A stretch of DNA of 6,790 nucleotides from an uncultured Ruminococcus sp. (GCA_900553675.1 USEH01000116.1:1-6790); one strand, 5' to 3'; shown: positions 1 through 6,282, counted from the first letter of the stretch. Notes: generated by a model from the sequence alone, not told the origin. Translations and numbers: made by a program.

Positions 1-645
1 ACCATGCCCGAAACCATGAGCGTTGAGCGCAGAAAGCTTCTGGCGGCATACGGTGCCGAAATAGTGCTTACCGAAGGATCCCGCGGGATGAGCGGAGCTA
101 TAGAAAAGGCAAACGAGATAGCTTCAAGCACTACGGGAAGCTTCATTCCGGGGCAGTTTGAAAATCCTTCAAATCCGAAAGCTCATTTTGATACCACCGG
201 TCCCGAAATTTGGAGAGATACCGACGGCGAGGTTGATATATTCGTTGCCGGAGTGGGAACAGGCGGAACAATAAGCGGAGTGGGGGAGTATCTTAAATCG
301 CGCAAGCCTGAGGTAAAAATCGTGGCTGTAGAACCGGCGTCGTCCCCGCTTATTTCTAAGGGATATTCCGGCGCGCACGGCTTGCAGGGAATAGGCGCAA
401 ACTTTATCCCCAAAAACCTGAATTTGGATGTCGTTGACGAGGTGATAGCCGTAACCGACGAGCAGGCGTATGCCGGCGGCAGGGCAATTGCAAAAGAGGA
501 GGGAATACTTGTTGGTATATCAGCAGGAGCGGCACTTCACGCCGCCGCCGAGCTTGCCAAGCGTCCCGAAAACAAGGGCAAGAAAATAGTAGTGCTTCTG
601 CCTGATACAGGGGACAGATATCTTTCTACTCCGATGTTTGATTAA
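1..645 (+). CDS. cysK: Cysteine synthase (O-acetylserine sulfhydrylase), 5'-truncated by window edge
   Basis: A PLP enzyme that makes cysteine from O-acetylserine and sulfide in the cytoplasm. The reading frame is open from base 1, and the fragment opens with T-MPETMS, a stretch that lies about 95 residues into full CysK. The ATG at 4 is therefore internal, and the true start and the PLP-binding lysine lie outside the window. Visible family landmarks are [19 protein letters not shown], the PLP-phosphate loop [10 protein letters not shown], the G-I-S-A-G-A-A segment near the C-terminus and the closing [10 protein letters not shown], ending in TAA. The C-terminal length is normal. Cystathionine beta-synthase and other fold-type II paralogues are related, but the MPETMS and GTGGTISG context and the compact C-terminus favour CysK. 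It shares the sulfur amino acid theme with metH/metF further right but is on the opposite strand. Confidence 0.95.
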   Translation, partial: TMPETMSVERRKLLAAYGAEIVLTEGSRGMSGAIEKANEIASSTTGSFIPGQFENPSNPKAHFDTTGPEIWRDTDGEVDIFVAGVGTGGTISGVGEYLKSRKPEVKIVAVEPASSPLISKGYSGAHGLQGIGANFIPKNLNLDVVDEVIAVTDEQAYAGGRAIAKEEGILVGISAGAALHAAAELAKRPENKGKKIVVLLPDTGDRYLSTPMFD

Positions 646-656
646 ATCGCGATATG

Positions 657-698
657 CTAAAAGCGGAGAGCCATTTTTGCATCCGTTCTTCGCTTTAG
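657..698 (+). terminator. Possible weak hairpin after cysK
   Basis: CTAAAAGCGGAG (657-668) can pair imperfectly with CTTCGCTTTAG (688-698), with bulged bases and a loop of about 19 nt. No convincing T run follows; the next bases are GCATTCGTTTAAAG. It may attenuate transcription from cysK into the regulator gene or be incidental. Confidence 0.22.
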
Positions 699-710
699 GC
701 ATTCGTTTAA

Positions 711-717
711 AGAAAGG
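711..717 (+). promoter_or_regulatory. Ribosome binding site that fixes a GTG start
   Basis: AGAAAGG lies 9 bases before GTG at 727. This supports the non-ATG start of the HTH regulator. Confidence 0.65.
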
Positions 718-726
718 CTGGATAAC

Positions 727-1059
727 GTGAATATATACTCAATAGGCGAAAACATCCGCAAACGCCGTCAGGAAAAGAAGCTTCGGCAGGAGGATTTGGC
801 AGAGCTGTGCAATCTGAGCGCAAACTATATAGGAATGATAGAGCGCGGCGAAAAGCTGCCGTCCCTCAAAACCTTCATAGATATAGTAAACGCATTGGAG
901 GTATCGGCGGACGAGATTCTCTGCGGAGCGGTAAAAACCGGCTACACCGTAAAGGAATCAAAGCTTGCGTCAAGACTCGAAAACGTCTCGGCAGAGGATA
1001 AAGCAAGGATATATGATGTTGTCGAAACGATGCTCCGCCACTCCAAAAAGAAGAAATAG
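727..1059 (+). CDS. XRE-family helix-turn-helix transcriptional regulator
   Basis: A 110-residue DNA-binding protein. Residues about 7-66 form a Cro/C1-type HTH: IGENIRKRR is helix 1, RQEDLAELCNLS is the scaffold helix and turn, ANYIGMIERGEKLPS is the recognition helix with the usual E-R-G, and LKTFIDIVNALEVSADEIL completes the bundle. Residues 67-110 are a short basic tail ending in HSKKKK, with no obvious ligand or catalytic domain. Translation starts at a GTG; AGAAAGG at 711-717 lies 9 bases upstream, and no ATG in the frame would preserve helix 1. It follows cysK by 81 bases on the same strand, so it may be cotranscribed; I found no clear promoter of its own. Its target is unknown. Neighbouring cysK or the met genes are candidates by position only. 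Confidence 0.9.
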   Translation: MNIYSIGENIRKRRQEKKLRQEDLAELCNLSANYIGMIERGEKLPSLKTFIDIVNALEVSADEILCGAVKTGYTVKESKLASRLENVSAEDKARIYDVVETMLRHSKKKK

Positions 1060-1091
1060 CCGCAGTCGCCCAAAAAGCTGCTGCGGCTATT
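1043..1091 (-). terminator. Rho-independent terminator of metH, possibly bidirectional
   Basis: AATAGCCGCAG (1055-1065) and CTGCGGCTATT (1081-1091) form a perfect 11-bp stem with a 15-nt loop. Read on the minus strand, the hairpin begins 8 bases after the metH stop and is followed by TCTTCTTTTTGG, a good U tract. On the plus strand it is followed only by TATTATG, so termination of the regulator transcript may be weaker. The left arm contains the TAG stop codon of the plus-strand regulator. Confidence 0.8.
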
Positions 1092-1099
1092 ATTATGTC

Positions 1100-3463
1100 C
1101 TATTTACCGTAGTATTTTTGCGCAAACCTTACAGTATCCATGGCGTCCTTGGCATAGAAATCCGCGCCAATCATGTCGGCGTATTCCTGATTAAGTACCG
1201 CACCGCCAACAACCGTTGTGATTTGCGGGTCGTAATCCTTTAAAAGCTTTATGGTTGCCTCCATTGAGGGCACTGTAGTAGTCATAAGCGCGCTGAGTCC
1301 AACCAGCTTGCAGCCTGTTTCGATGACCTTGTCAAGAACCCTCTGCGGCTCGACGTCCCGCCCTAAATCGTAAACCGTAAAGCCGTAGCTTTCCAGCATT
1401 ACTCGCACGATGTTTTTGCCGATGTCGTGGATGTCCCCCTTAACGGTTGCAATGATGAACCTGCCCGAATCGTCCGCCGACTCCTTTGGGATGACTGCTT
1501 TAACCTCCGCGAATGCGGCAGTTGCGGCGTCGGCACTCATTAAAAGCTGAGGCAGAAACGCCTTGTGACGCTCAAACTGTCCGCCGATGTCGTTGAGTGC
1601 GGGGATGATATGCTCGTTGATAACACTCAGCGGCTCAGCTGTTTTCAAAAGCTCGCGCGCAAGCTCTGCCGATTTGTCTTTAAGACCTTTTACTATCGCC
1701 TGAGCAAGAGTAATATCAACGCTTACCGTTGTGCTTTGCGCAGGCGTATCGCCGCTTTGAGATGTGTGCGCAATGTAATCCGAGCAGGCGGTATCAAGAT
1801 CGTGGAGTGCGCGGAAAGCGTAATAAACATCCATCATCGCCGCGGAGCGTGGATTCATAATAGCGCAGTTCAGACCGTTTTCAAGCGCACAGGCAAAGAA
1901 AGCGGTGTTTATTTTCTCCCTTTCGGGAAGCCCGAAGGAGATATTTGATACTCCAAGGCTGGTTTTAATTCCCATGCCATGCATAATCCGAACCGCCTCC
2001 AGCGTTACAAGCGCGCTTTTTGAATCGGATGAAACTGTCAGGCAGAGCGGGTCGACTATGATATCGCAGCTGTCAATTCCGTATTCCTTCGCCGTTTCGA
2101 TAATACGCTTAGCGATATCCACCCGCCCCTGAGCGGTTGTCGGGATTCCTTGCTTGTCCATAGTCAGCGCGATTATTGCGCCGCCGTATTTTCTGGCAAG
2201 CGGAAAGACTTTAGCCATGCTCTCCGGCTCGCCGTTTACAGAATTGATCAGCGGCTTGCCGTTGTATATCCGCAAAGCCTGCTCCAATGCCGCAGGATTG
2301 GCAGTGTCGAGCTGTAAGGGAAGGTCAGTCACCGACTGCACCGCCACGACCGTGGATTTGAGCATTTTAACCTCGTCAATCTCCGGAAGACCAACGTTTA
2401 CGTCCAGAATGTGCGCGCCGGCATCAGCCTGAGCCGCAGCCTCGCCGATGATGTAGCCCATATTTTCGCTTCTCAAAGCTTCCTTAAGCCTTGGCTTGCC
2501 GGTGGGGTTGATTCGCTCGCCGATAAGAATGGGCTGGTCGTCTATTCTTACGGCGTGGGTATATGAAGAAACCACCGTCAGATGCTTTTGCGATATCGGC
2601 TTAACCGGAATGTCCTTGGTCTTTTCAATGGTTTTTTTGATAAATTCGGGAGTAGTGCCGCAGCATCCGCCCAGAATCGACACTCCCTTTTTGGCGAGAG
2701 AAACCATATATTCGGAAAATTCCTCCGCCGAAACGTCGTAAACAGTGCTGCCGTTTTCGACCCTCGGCAGACCTGCGTTCGGCATGGCAATAATCGGGGT
2801 AGACGATACCGCCGCAAACTCATCGACAATTTCAAGCGCAACGTCCGGACCGAACGAGCAGTTAAGCCCGAATGCGTCCACCCTCAAGCCTTCAAGAATA
2901 GCGACCATAGCTGCAACCGAAGCACCTGTCATCAGCTTTCCTTGTCTGTCGTAGGCGTTGGAGACGATTACCGGCAGCTTGCAGCTTTCCTTAGCCGCGA
3001 TAACAGCCGCCTTAGTCTCGTGGCAGTCGTTCATAGTCTCTATTATAATAAGGTCGGCTCCAAGCCGGGCGGCAAGACGGATGTTGTCGGAATAGATTGC
3101 AACCGCCTCTTCAAAATCAAGGTCGCCCAAAGGAGCCATCAGCCGCCCTGTTGGTCCGATATCAAAGGCGATATACCTGCCTTCAAACCCCGATACCGCC
3201 TTTTTCGCAATATCCATAGCAGCTTCTATCAGCTCGCGCCAGTTCTGCTGCTTCGAGCGGTTTATGCCAAAGGTGTTAGTTGTGATGATATCGCATCCGG
3301 CTTCAAGGTACTGCCTGTGTACGTCCATGACCTCCTGCGGATGGGATAAATTCCAGTCCTCAGGAGCTTCTCCTCCTGCAAGACCCTTCGCCTGAAGCAT
3401 AGTGCCCAAGCCTCCGTCGAAATACAGCCTTTCGGATTTTATTCTTTGCAAAAGTGTGTTCAT
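1100..3463 (-). CDS. metH: Cobalamin-dependent methionine synthase lacking the C-terminal reactivation module
   Basis: Transfers a methyl group from 5-methyltetrahydrofolate via cobalamin to homocysteine, giving methionine and THF in the cytosol. Modules run in order. The homocysteine (zinc) barrel spans about 10-290, with ligands visible as C202 in GLNCSFGP and C267/C268 in GGCCGT. The pterin barrel spans about 305-560 (IGERINPTGKP, ILDVNVG, NSVNGE). The four-helix cobalamin cap spans about 583-660. The cobalamin Rossmann domain spans about 667-787 with DIHDIGKN, so D677-x-H679-x-x-G682 supplies the lower axial histidine; SALMTTT and VVGGAVLN follow. It ends there at 787 residues, against about 1,200 for E. 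coli MetH, so the AdoMet-binding module is absent. That module is encoded separately at 4106-4696. The GGAGG at 3471-3475 is 7 bases from the ATG. The stop is followed closely by a terminator. Confidence 0.97.
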   Translation of the reverse strand: MNTLLQRIKSERLYFDGGLGTMLQAKGLAGGEAPEDWNLSHPQEVMDVHRQYLEAGCDIITTNTFGINRSKQQNWRELIEAAMDIAKKAVSGFEGRYIAFDIGPTGRLMAPLGDLDFEEAVAIYSDNIRLAARLGADLIIIETMNDCHETKAAVIAAKESCKLPVIVSNAYDRQGKLMTGASVAAMVAILEGLRVDAFGLNCSFGPDVALEIVDEFAAVSSTPIIAMPNAGLPRVENGSTVYDVSAEEFSEYMVSLAKKGVSILGGCCGTTPEFIKKTIEKTKDIPVKPISQKHLTVVSSYTHAVRIDDQPILIGERINPTGKPRLKEALRSENMGYIIGEAAAQADAGAHILDVNVGLPEIDEVKMLKSTVVAVQSVTDLPLQLDTANPAALEQALRIYNGKPLINSVNGEPESMAKVFPLARKYGGAIIALTMDKQGIPTTAQGRVDIAKRIIETAKEYGIDSCDIIVDPLCLTVSSDSKSALVTLEAVRIMHGMGIKTSLGVSNISFGLPEREKINTAFFACALENGLNCAIMNPRSAAMMDVYYAFRALHDLDTACSDYIAHTSQSGDTPAQSTTVSVDITLAQAIVKGLKDKSAELARELLKTAEPLSVINEHIIPALNDIGGQFERHKAFLPQLLMSADAATAAFAEVKAVIPKESADDSGRFIIATVKGDIHDIGKNIVRVMLESYGFTVYDLGRDVEPQRVLDKVIETGCKLVGLSALMTTTVPSMEATIKLLKDYDPQITTVVGGAVLNQEYADMIGADFYAKDAMDTVRFAQKYYGK

Positions 3464-3470
3464 AAAAAAG

Positions 3471-3475
3471 CCTCC
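3471..3475 (-). promoter_or_regulatory. metH ribosome binding site
   Basis: On the minus strand GGAGG lies 7 bases before the metH ATG. A 7-bp inverted repeat (3482-3507) ends only a few bases upstream, so a leader hairpin could influence access to this site. Confidence 0.75.
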
Positions 3476-3481
3476 ATTTTA

Positions 3482-3507
3482 GGGATATCTGCGCTTGAAA
3501 ATATCCC
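3482..3507. repeat. Inverted repeat GGGATAT-N12-ATATCCC in the metH/flavoprotein divergent region
   Basis: GGGATAT at 3482-3488 and ATATCCC at 3501-3507 are perfectly complementary with a 12-base spacer. The repeat overlaps the -35 of the plus-strand flavoprotein promoter and lies in the metH leader just upstream of its ribosome binding site. It could be an operator for both genes or an RNA hairpin in the metH leader. A shorter version, GGGATATCCC, occurs upstream of metF at 5591-5600. The function is inferred only. Confidence 0.45.
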
Positions 3508-3523
3508 GACTCGGTAGTATAAT
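3495..3523 (+). promoter_or_regulatory. SigA-type promoter for the flavoprotein gene
   Basis: TTGAAA (3495-3500) and TATAAT (3518-3523) are separated by 17 bases, a near-consensus housekeeping promoter. The predicted start near 3530 would leave a leader of about 27 bases before the ATG at 3557, too short for a riboswitch. Confidence 0.8.
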
Positions 3524-3526
3524 GTC

Positions 3527-3556
3527 AGTATATTCTTGAATTTAGGAGAACCACAA
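3527..3556 (-). promoter_or_regulatory. Candidate metH promoter
   Basis: On the minus strand TTGTGG (3551-3556) is followed after 18 bases by TATACT (3527-3532). The -10 is good and the -35 poor. It would overlap the leader and ribosome binding site of the divergent flavoprotein gene. A second TATACT (3516-3521) overlaps the opposing -10 but has no matching -35. No SAM or cobalamin riboswitch fits in the remaining leader of about 60 bases. Confidence 0.35.
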
Positions 3557-4105
3557 ATGAAAATAACAATAGTCAATTTCAGCGGCAGAAAAAACGGCAA
3601 CTGTCAAGAAATTTCAAAGGTTATAGCAGATGTTCATTCTGTCGACGATACAAATGTATACAATTTCTGCAATATCAAGCTTGCCCCCTGCGGCAAATGT
3701 GAATATGAATGCTTTAACCTCGAAAAACAGTGCCCCTATCAGTCGGACGGCGTTTATGATATGTATGACAAGATAACCCAAAGCGACCTTGCATACTTTA
3801 TCCTGCCGAACTACTGCGATTATCCCAACGCCAACTATTTTATCTTCAACGAGCAAAGCCAGTGCTTTTTCCAACGCCACGAGCAGCTTCTTGATAGGTA
3901 TTTGAACGTAAAAAAGCGATTTGTCGTTGTTAGCAACACCCAAACGCAGAATTTCATCACCGCGCTGAGCTATCAGATACCGGAAGGGGAAAGTCCGGAT
4001 ATTCTTTTTCTTCCGGCAAAAATGTATAAGAAAATAAGCATTGATGGTGACCTGATGACCTCATCCCAAGCTAAAAAAGCGGTAGAAGCGTTCTGTCAAA
4101 AATAA
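3557..4105 (+). CDS. Flavodoxin-fold (NADPH-dependent FMN reductase-like) putative flavoprotein with a cysteine cluster
   Basis: A 182-residue cytosolic protein resembling the FMN-reductase/iron-sulfur flavoprotein group. It has a beta strand (KITIVNF) followed by SGRKNGNCQEI (residues 9-19), matching the S-x-R-x-x-G-N phosphate loop that holds FMN. A cysteine cluster C45-x2-C48-x3-C52-x6-C59 follows, then DGVYDMYDKITQSDLAYFIL, typical of this fold. Four such cysteines suggest an Fe-S centre or redox thiols, but the spacing is not the classic compact Isf motif, so this is inference. The usual SP-x-Y-x-G segment is replaced by LPNYCDYPNANYF. I place the start at ATG 3557 because AGGAG (3544-3548) lies 8 bases upstream; a TTG at 3536 would put the ribosome site inside the gene. 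It is divergent from metH and abuts the reactivation gene tail-to-tail with zero spacing. Electron donation to MetH is a hypothesis from context. Confidence 0.8.
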   Translation: MKITIVNFSGRKNGNCQEISKVIADVHSVDDTNVYNFCNIKLAPCGKCEYECFNLEKQCPYQSDGVYDMYDKITQSDLAYFILPNYCDYPNANYFIFNEQSQCFFQRHEQLLDRYLNVKKRFVVVSNTQTQNFITALSYQIPEGESPDILFLPAKMYKKISIDGDLMTSSQAKKAVEAFCQK

Positions 4106-4696
4106 TCAGCAATTAATCCCCATAACCGCCGTGATGGATTTTTTGGGAGTCATAAGCAAAGAACTGCTAAGCGTTATTCCCAAAAGCCGTCCGGCGTTTA
4201 CTGTCTCTAAAACCTTCGGCTGAAGCTCCAAGGGGAAATCCCCATAGCCGGGGCTGAACCTTGTGCGGCAGTCAAGACCTCTTGCAAGAATCTCATTCAC
4301 CCTGTCGCAAGCTGCCTCGGCAAGAGCTGAAGCTATGCCGTCGGAGATAAAATGCTCTGCCGCCGAAAGGGAATAAAGCTTCATAAGATGTCGGTCTACA
4401 CCCATGCCGATTGTCACAGCAAAGATAAACGCTTCCTTTGCGCCGCCGAGGTTATTGTATAAATCAAGGCTTTTAAACTCCCCGAAGCCAAGGTCGATAA
4501 CGCCCTCGCGGGGATAGCTTGTCTTAACTCTCGCAGCGGAATACCTGCACTGAACAACCTTTCTCAGCTCCGATTCGCATTTGGCAATGGTATCGTCGGT
4601 GTAGCCCTTTTTGGTTTTCAGACGCGCTGCAAGCTCAAGCGAATCTATAACTATCTCGCTCTGCGGGATTTCGCCGTAAATAATACTGCCGGTCAT
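4106..4696 (-). CDS. Stand-alone methionine synthase reactivation (AdoMet-binding) domain protein
   Basis: A 196-residue protein resembling the C-terminal activation module of MetH. That module binds AdoMet and, with an electron donor, remethylates MetH after its cob(I)alamin oxidises to cob(II)alamin. The best landmark is R146-FSPGYGDFPLELQ (146-159), corresponding to the R-x-x-x-G-Y AdoMet-binding segment of E. coli MetH. It is followed by a helix (KVLETVNAGRLLGI) and a strand-rich end (LMTPKKSITAVMGI). The N-terminal part (5-60) is helical and less conserved. MetH at 1100-3463 lacks exactly this module, so the two should act together; Thermotoga maritima TM0268/TM0269 is a known precedent for the split. 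Its ATG overlaps the metF stop (ATGA), implying translational coupling; its own ribosome site is weak. It is not MetV, since no zinc-type cysteine motif is present. Confidence 0.88.
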   Translation of the reverse strand: MTGSIIYGEIPQSEIVIDSLELAARLKTKKGYTDDTIAKCESELRKVVQCRYSAARVKTSYPREGVIDLGFGEFKSLDLYNNLGGAKEAFIFAVTIGMGVDRHLMKLYSLSAAEHFISDGIASALAEAACDRVNEILARGLDCRTRFSPGYGDFPLELQPKVLETVNAGRLLGITLSSSLLMTPKKSITAVMGINC

Positions 4697-5553
4697 GCTA
4701 TTATCTCGGAAAGGTTTGCCTTTATCGCAGCCGCAACATCAGGCTTGTTCATGGAATAAACGTGAACAGCGTTGATTCCGTTGGCGTAAAGGTCTATAAT
4801 CTGCTCGGTGGCATAGGCGATTCCTGCCTGCTTCATGGCGGCGGGATTGTCGCCGTATCGGTCAACGATTCTTACAAATCTTTGCGGCAGGGCAGAGCCG
4901 GATATCGACATCAGCCTTTTTATCTGAGACGCACTTGTAACCGGCATTATTCCCGCGACTACGGGAACATTCACCCCCGCACGATAGAGTCGATACAGAA
5001 AATTATACAGGATGTTGTTGTCGAAAAACATCTGAGTGGTAAGAAACTCGCAGCCGCAGTCCACCTTGATTTTTAAAGCCTCGATGTCCTTTGCTCCGCT
5101 TTCGCTTTCGGGGTGACCCTCGGGGTAGCACGCCCCACCGATGCAGAAGCCGCCGAAATCGCGGATTTCACTTATAAGCTCGCTGGCATGGTGATAGCTT
5201 ATCTCAGAGCGGTTAAAGCCATCAGGAATATCCCCGCGCAGGGCAAGGACGTTTTCTATTCCAAGCTCGCGGAGCTGTGTCAGCCGCTCGTGTATAGTCT
5301 CCCTGTCGGATGAAACGCAGGTAAGGTGAGCAAGCGGAGTGACCTTTCTTTCCATCAGCTCTCGGCATATGTTGAAGGTGTATTTAGATGTTCCGCCTCC
5401 CGCGCCGTAGGTAACGCTCATGTAGCTTGGTTCAAGCTCGGCTATTTTTAAAGCCGCCGCTGTCACGGTTTCGTATGTGTCCTGCGTTTTGGGAGGGAAC
5501 ACCTCAAATGAAAGGCTCGGCTTGGAGTCGTTAATAATCTGTGAAATTGTCAT
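4693..5553 (-). CDS. metF: 5,10-methylenetetrahydrofolate reductase
   Basis: An FAD-dependent TIM-barrel enzyme that reduces methylene-THF to methyl-THF, the methyl donor for MetH. At 286 residues it is a normal bacterial length. Landmarks are FEVFPPK (16-22, with the catalytic glutamate E17), SVTYGAGGG (46-54), AHLTC (75-79), LALRGD (103-108, with D108 in the flavin/folate region), GACYPEGHPES (140-150), TQMFFD (173-178), GIMPV (201-205) and the closing HVYSMN (264-269). GAAAGGA (5562-5568) lies 8 bases before the ATG. Its stop overlaps the start of the MetH reactivation gene by four bases, so methyl-THF supply and MetH repair are expressed together. It lies 48 bases after the phosphatase gene on the same strand and is probably cotranscribed with it. 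No SAM riboswitch is visible upstream. Confidence 0.97.
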   Translation of the reverse strand: MTISQIINDSKPSLSFEVFPPKTQDTYETVTAAALKIAELEPSYMSVTYGAGGGTSKYTFNICRELMERKVTPLAHLTCVSSDRETIHERLTQLRELGIENVLALRGDIPDGFNRSEISYHHASELISEIRDFGGFCIGGACYPEGHPESESGAKDIEALKIKVDCGCEFLTTQMFFDNNILYNFLYRLYRAGVNVPVVAGIMPVTSASQIKRLMSISGSALPQRFVRIVDRYGDNPAAMKQAGIAYATEQIIDLYANGINAVHVYSMNKPDVAAAIKANLSEIIA

Positions 5554-5590
5554 GAAAAACTTCCTTTCAGTGAATGAAATTGAGGGGCAG

Positions 5591-5600
5591 GGGATATCCC
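5591..5600. repeat. Perfect palindrome GGGATATCCC upstream of metF
   Basis: A 10-base palindrome in the 48-base gap between the phosphatase stop and the metF start. It shares the GGGATAT/ATATCCC arms of the inverted repeat before metH (3482-3507). It may be a regulator site or chance; no promoter elements are evident beside it. Confidence 0.35.
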
Positions 5601-5601
5601 G

Positions 5602-6195
5602 CTAAATGTTATGCGCTGAAAAGTTCGCGCGCACAAGTATCCGCGATTCGCCGTCGGCAATCCAGACATGAATACCGGTGTCTCCGGTGTAAAAGATGTA
5701 ATCCGAATCCAAGGGGAGTCTGAAAAACGCCCTGTAAAGCTGATTTATCATTCCGCCGTGAGTTACCACCGCTATAGTATCGTCCTCGCCGTTCTCGGAA
5801 AGAAGCTTTGAAAGCATATATTCCGCCCTTGCGCGAAATTCAACAGCGCTTTCCTGCTCGTATTTAGACATATGCAAAGGAACCTCAACATAAGGATACC
5901 TGCTGTCTGCTTCCTCGTGCGACAGTCCTGCCAAAAGACCGTTATTAAATTCCATAAGCTGCTTGCAGGGGATAAGCTCGGCTCCGGTTTTTTCGGCGAG
6001 ATGCTGCGCTGTCTGCTTGGCGCGCTTTAGAGTGCTGTGATATATCCTGCTGATTTTGTAGGTTTCGGCAATGTATTCGCTCATGGCTGCTGCCTGCTTG
6101 TGTCCGTGCTCGGTGAGCGAAAAATCCGCACGCCCCTCGTGAACGTTGAGTATATCGGCTTCACTCTCTCCGTGCCTTATTATCAGAAGCTTCAT
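5602..6195 (-). CDS. Histidine phosphatase family protein (phosphoglycerate mutase-like)
   Basis: A 197-residue cytosolic phosphatase of the branch that forms a phosphohistidine intermediate. The catalytic set is complete: R7-H8-G9-E10 with nucleophile H8, R58 in the HSTLKRAKQTA segment, the acid E82 in LMEFNNGLLAG, and H146 in VVTHGG. GRADFSLTEHGHKQA (21-35) is the usual substrate-loop signature. The substrate cannot be read from sequence. Family members include alpha-ribazole-phosphate phosphatase (CobC, cobalamin nucleotide loop), sugar-phosphate phosphatases and broad phosphatases. Proximity to cobalamin-dependent metH makes a CobC-like role worth considering, but no other cobalamin genes are present. 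GAAAGG (6205-6210) lies 9 bases before the ATG, and a strong promoter lies at 6254-6282. It is likely the first gene of an operon with metF and the reactivation gene. Confidence 0.92.
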   Translation of the reverse strand: MKLLIIRHGESEADILNVHEGRADFSLTEHGHKQAAAMSEYIAETYKISRIYHSTLKRAKQTAQHLAEKTGAELIPCKQLMEFNNGLLAGLSHEEADSRYPYVEVPLHMSKYEQESAVEFRARAEYMLSKLLSENGEDDTIAVVTHGGMINQLYRAFFRLPLDSDYIFYTGDTGIHVWIADGESRILVRANFSAHNI

Positions 6196-6253
6196 GGAAT
6201 CAAACCTTTCGTTTTAATTTTAGTTTTATGTCTTTGCGTCAATAAACAAAATT

Positions 6254-6282
6254 ATTATAGCATATTAAAGTCAAAAAGTCTA
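6254..6282 (-). promoter_or_regulatory. SigA-type promoter of the phosphatase-metF-reactivation operon
   Basis: On the minus strand TAGACT (6277-6282) and TATAAT (6254-6259) are spaced by 17 bases within an AT-rich stretch. The -10 is consensus and the -35 matches four of six. The predicted start near 6247 gives a leader of about 50 bases before the phosphatase ATG, too short for a SAM-I or cobalamin riboswitch. Confidence 0.7.

Noticed and set aside
2582..3349. 255-codon open frame on the plus strand inside metH
   Set aside because: It is antisense to the well-supported homocysteine and folate modules of metH. Its protein is low in family-like motifs, rich in Arg/Asn/Ser, and it has no ribosome site of note. 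A shadow frame.
3536..3556. Upstream TTG start adding seven residues to the flavoprotein
   Set aside because: The AGGAG at 3544-3548 would lie inside the coding region, and the predicted transcription start near 3530 leaves almost no leader. ATG at 3557 has ideal spacing.
3464..3556. SAM or cobalamin riboswitch before metH
   Set aside because: The divergent gap is only 93 bases and shows just a 7-bp hairpin. The conserved core of SAM-I or of a cobalamin riboswitch is not visible and would not fit.
4010..4140. Terminator between the flavoprotein and reactivation genes
   Set aside because: Only a 4-bp stem (AGAA-gcg-TTCT) near 4085-4095 was found, too weak to call despite A/T-rich flanks.
4106..4696. 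MetV-like partner of MetF
   Set aside because: MetV proteins carry zinc/cysteine motifs. This protein instead shows the RFSPGYGDFP segment of the MetH activation module and lacks a cysteine-pair motif.
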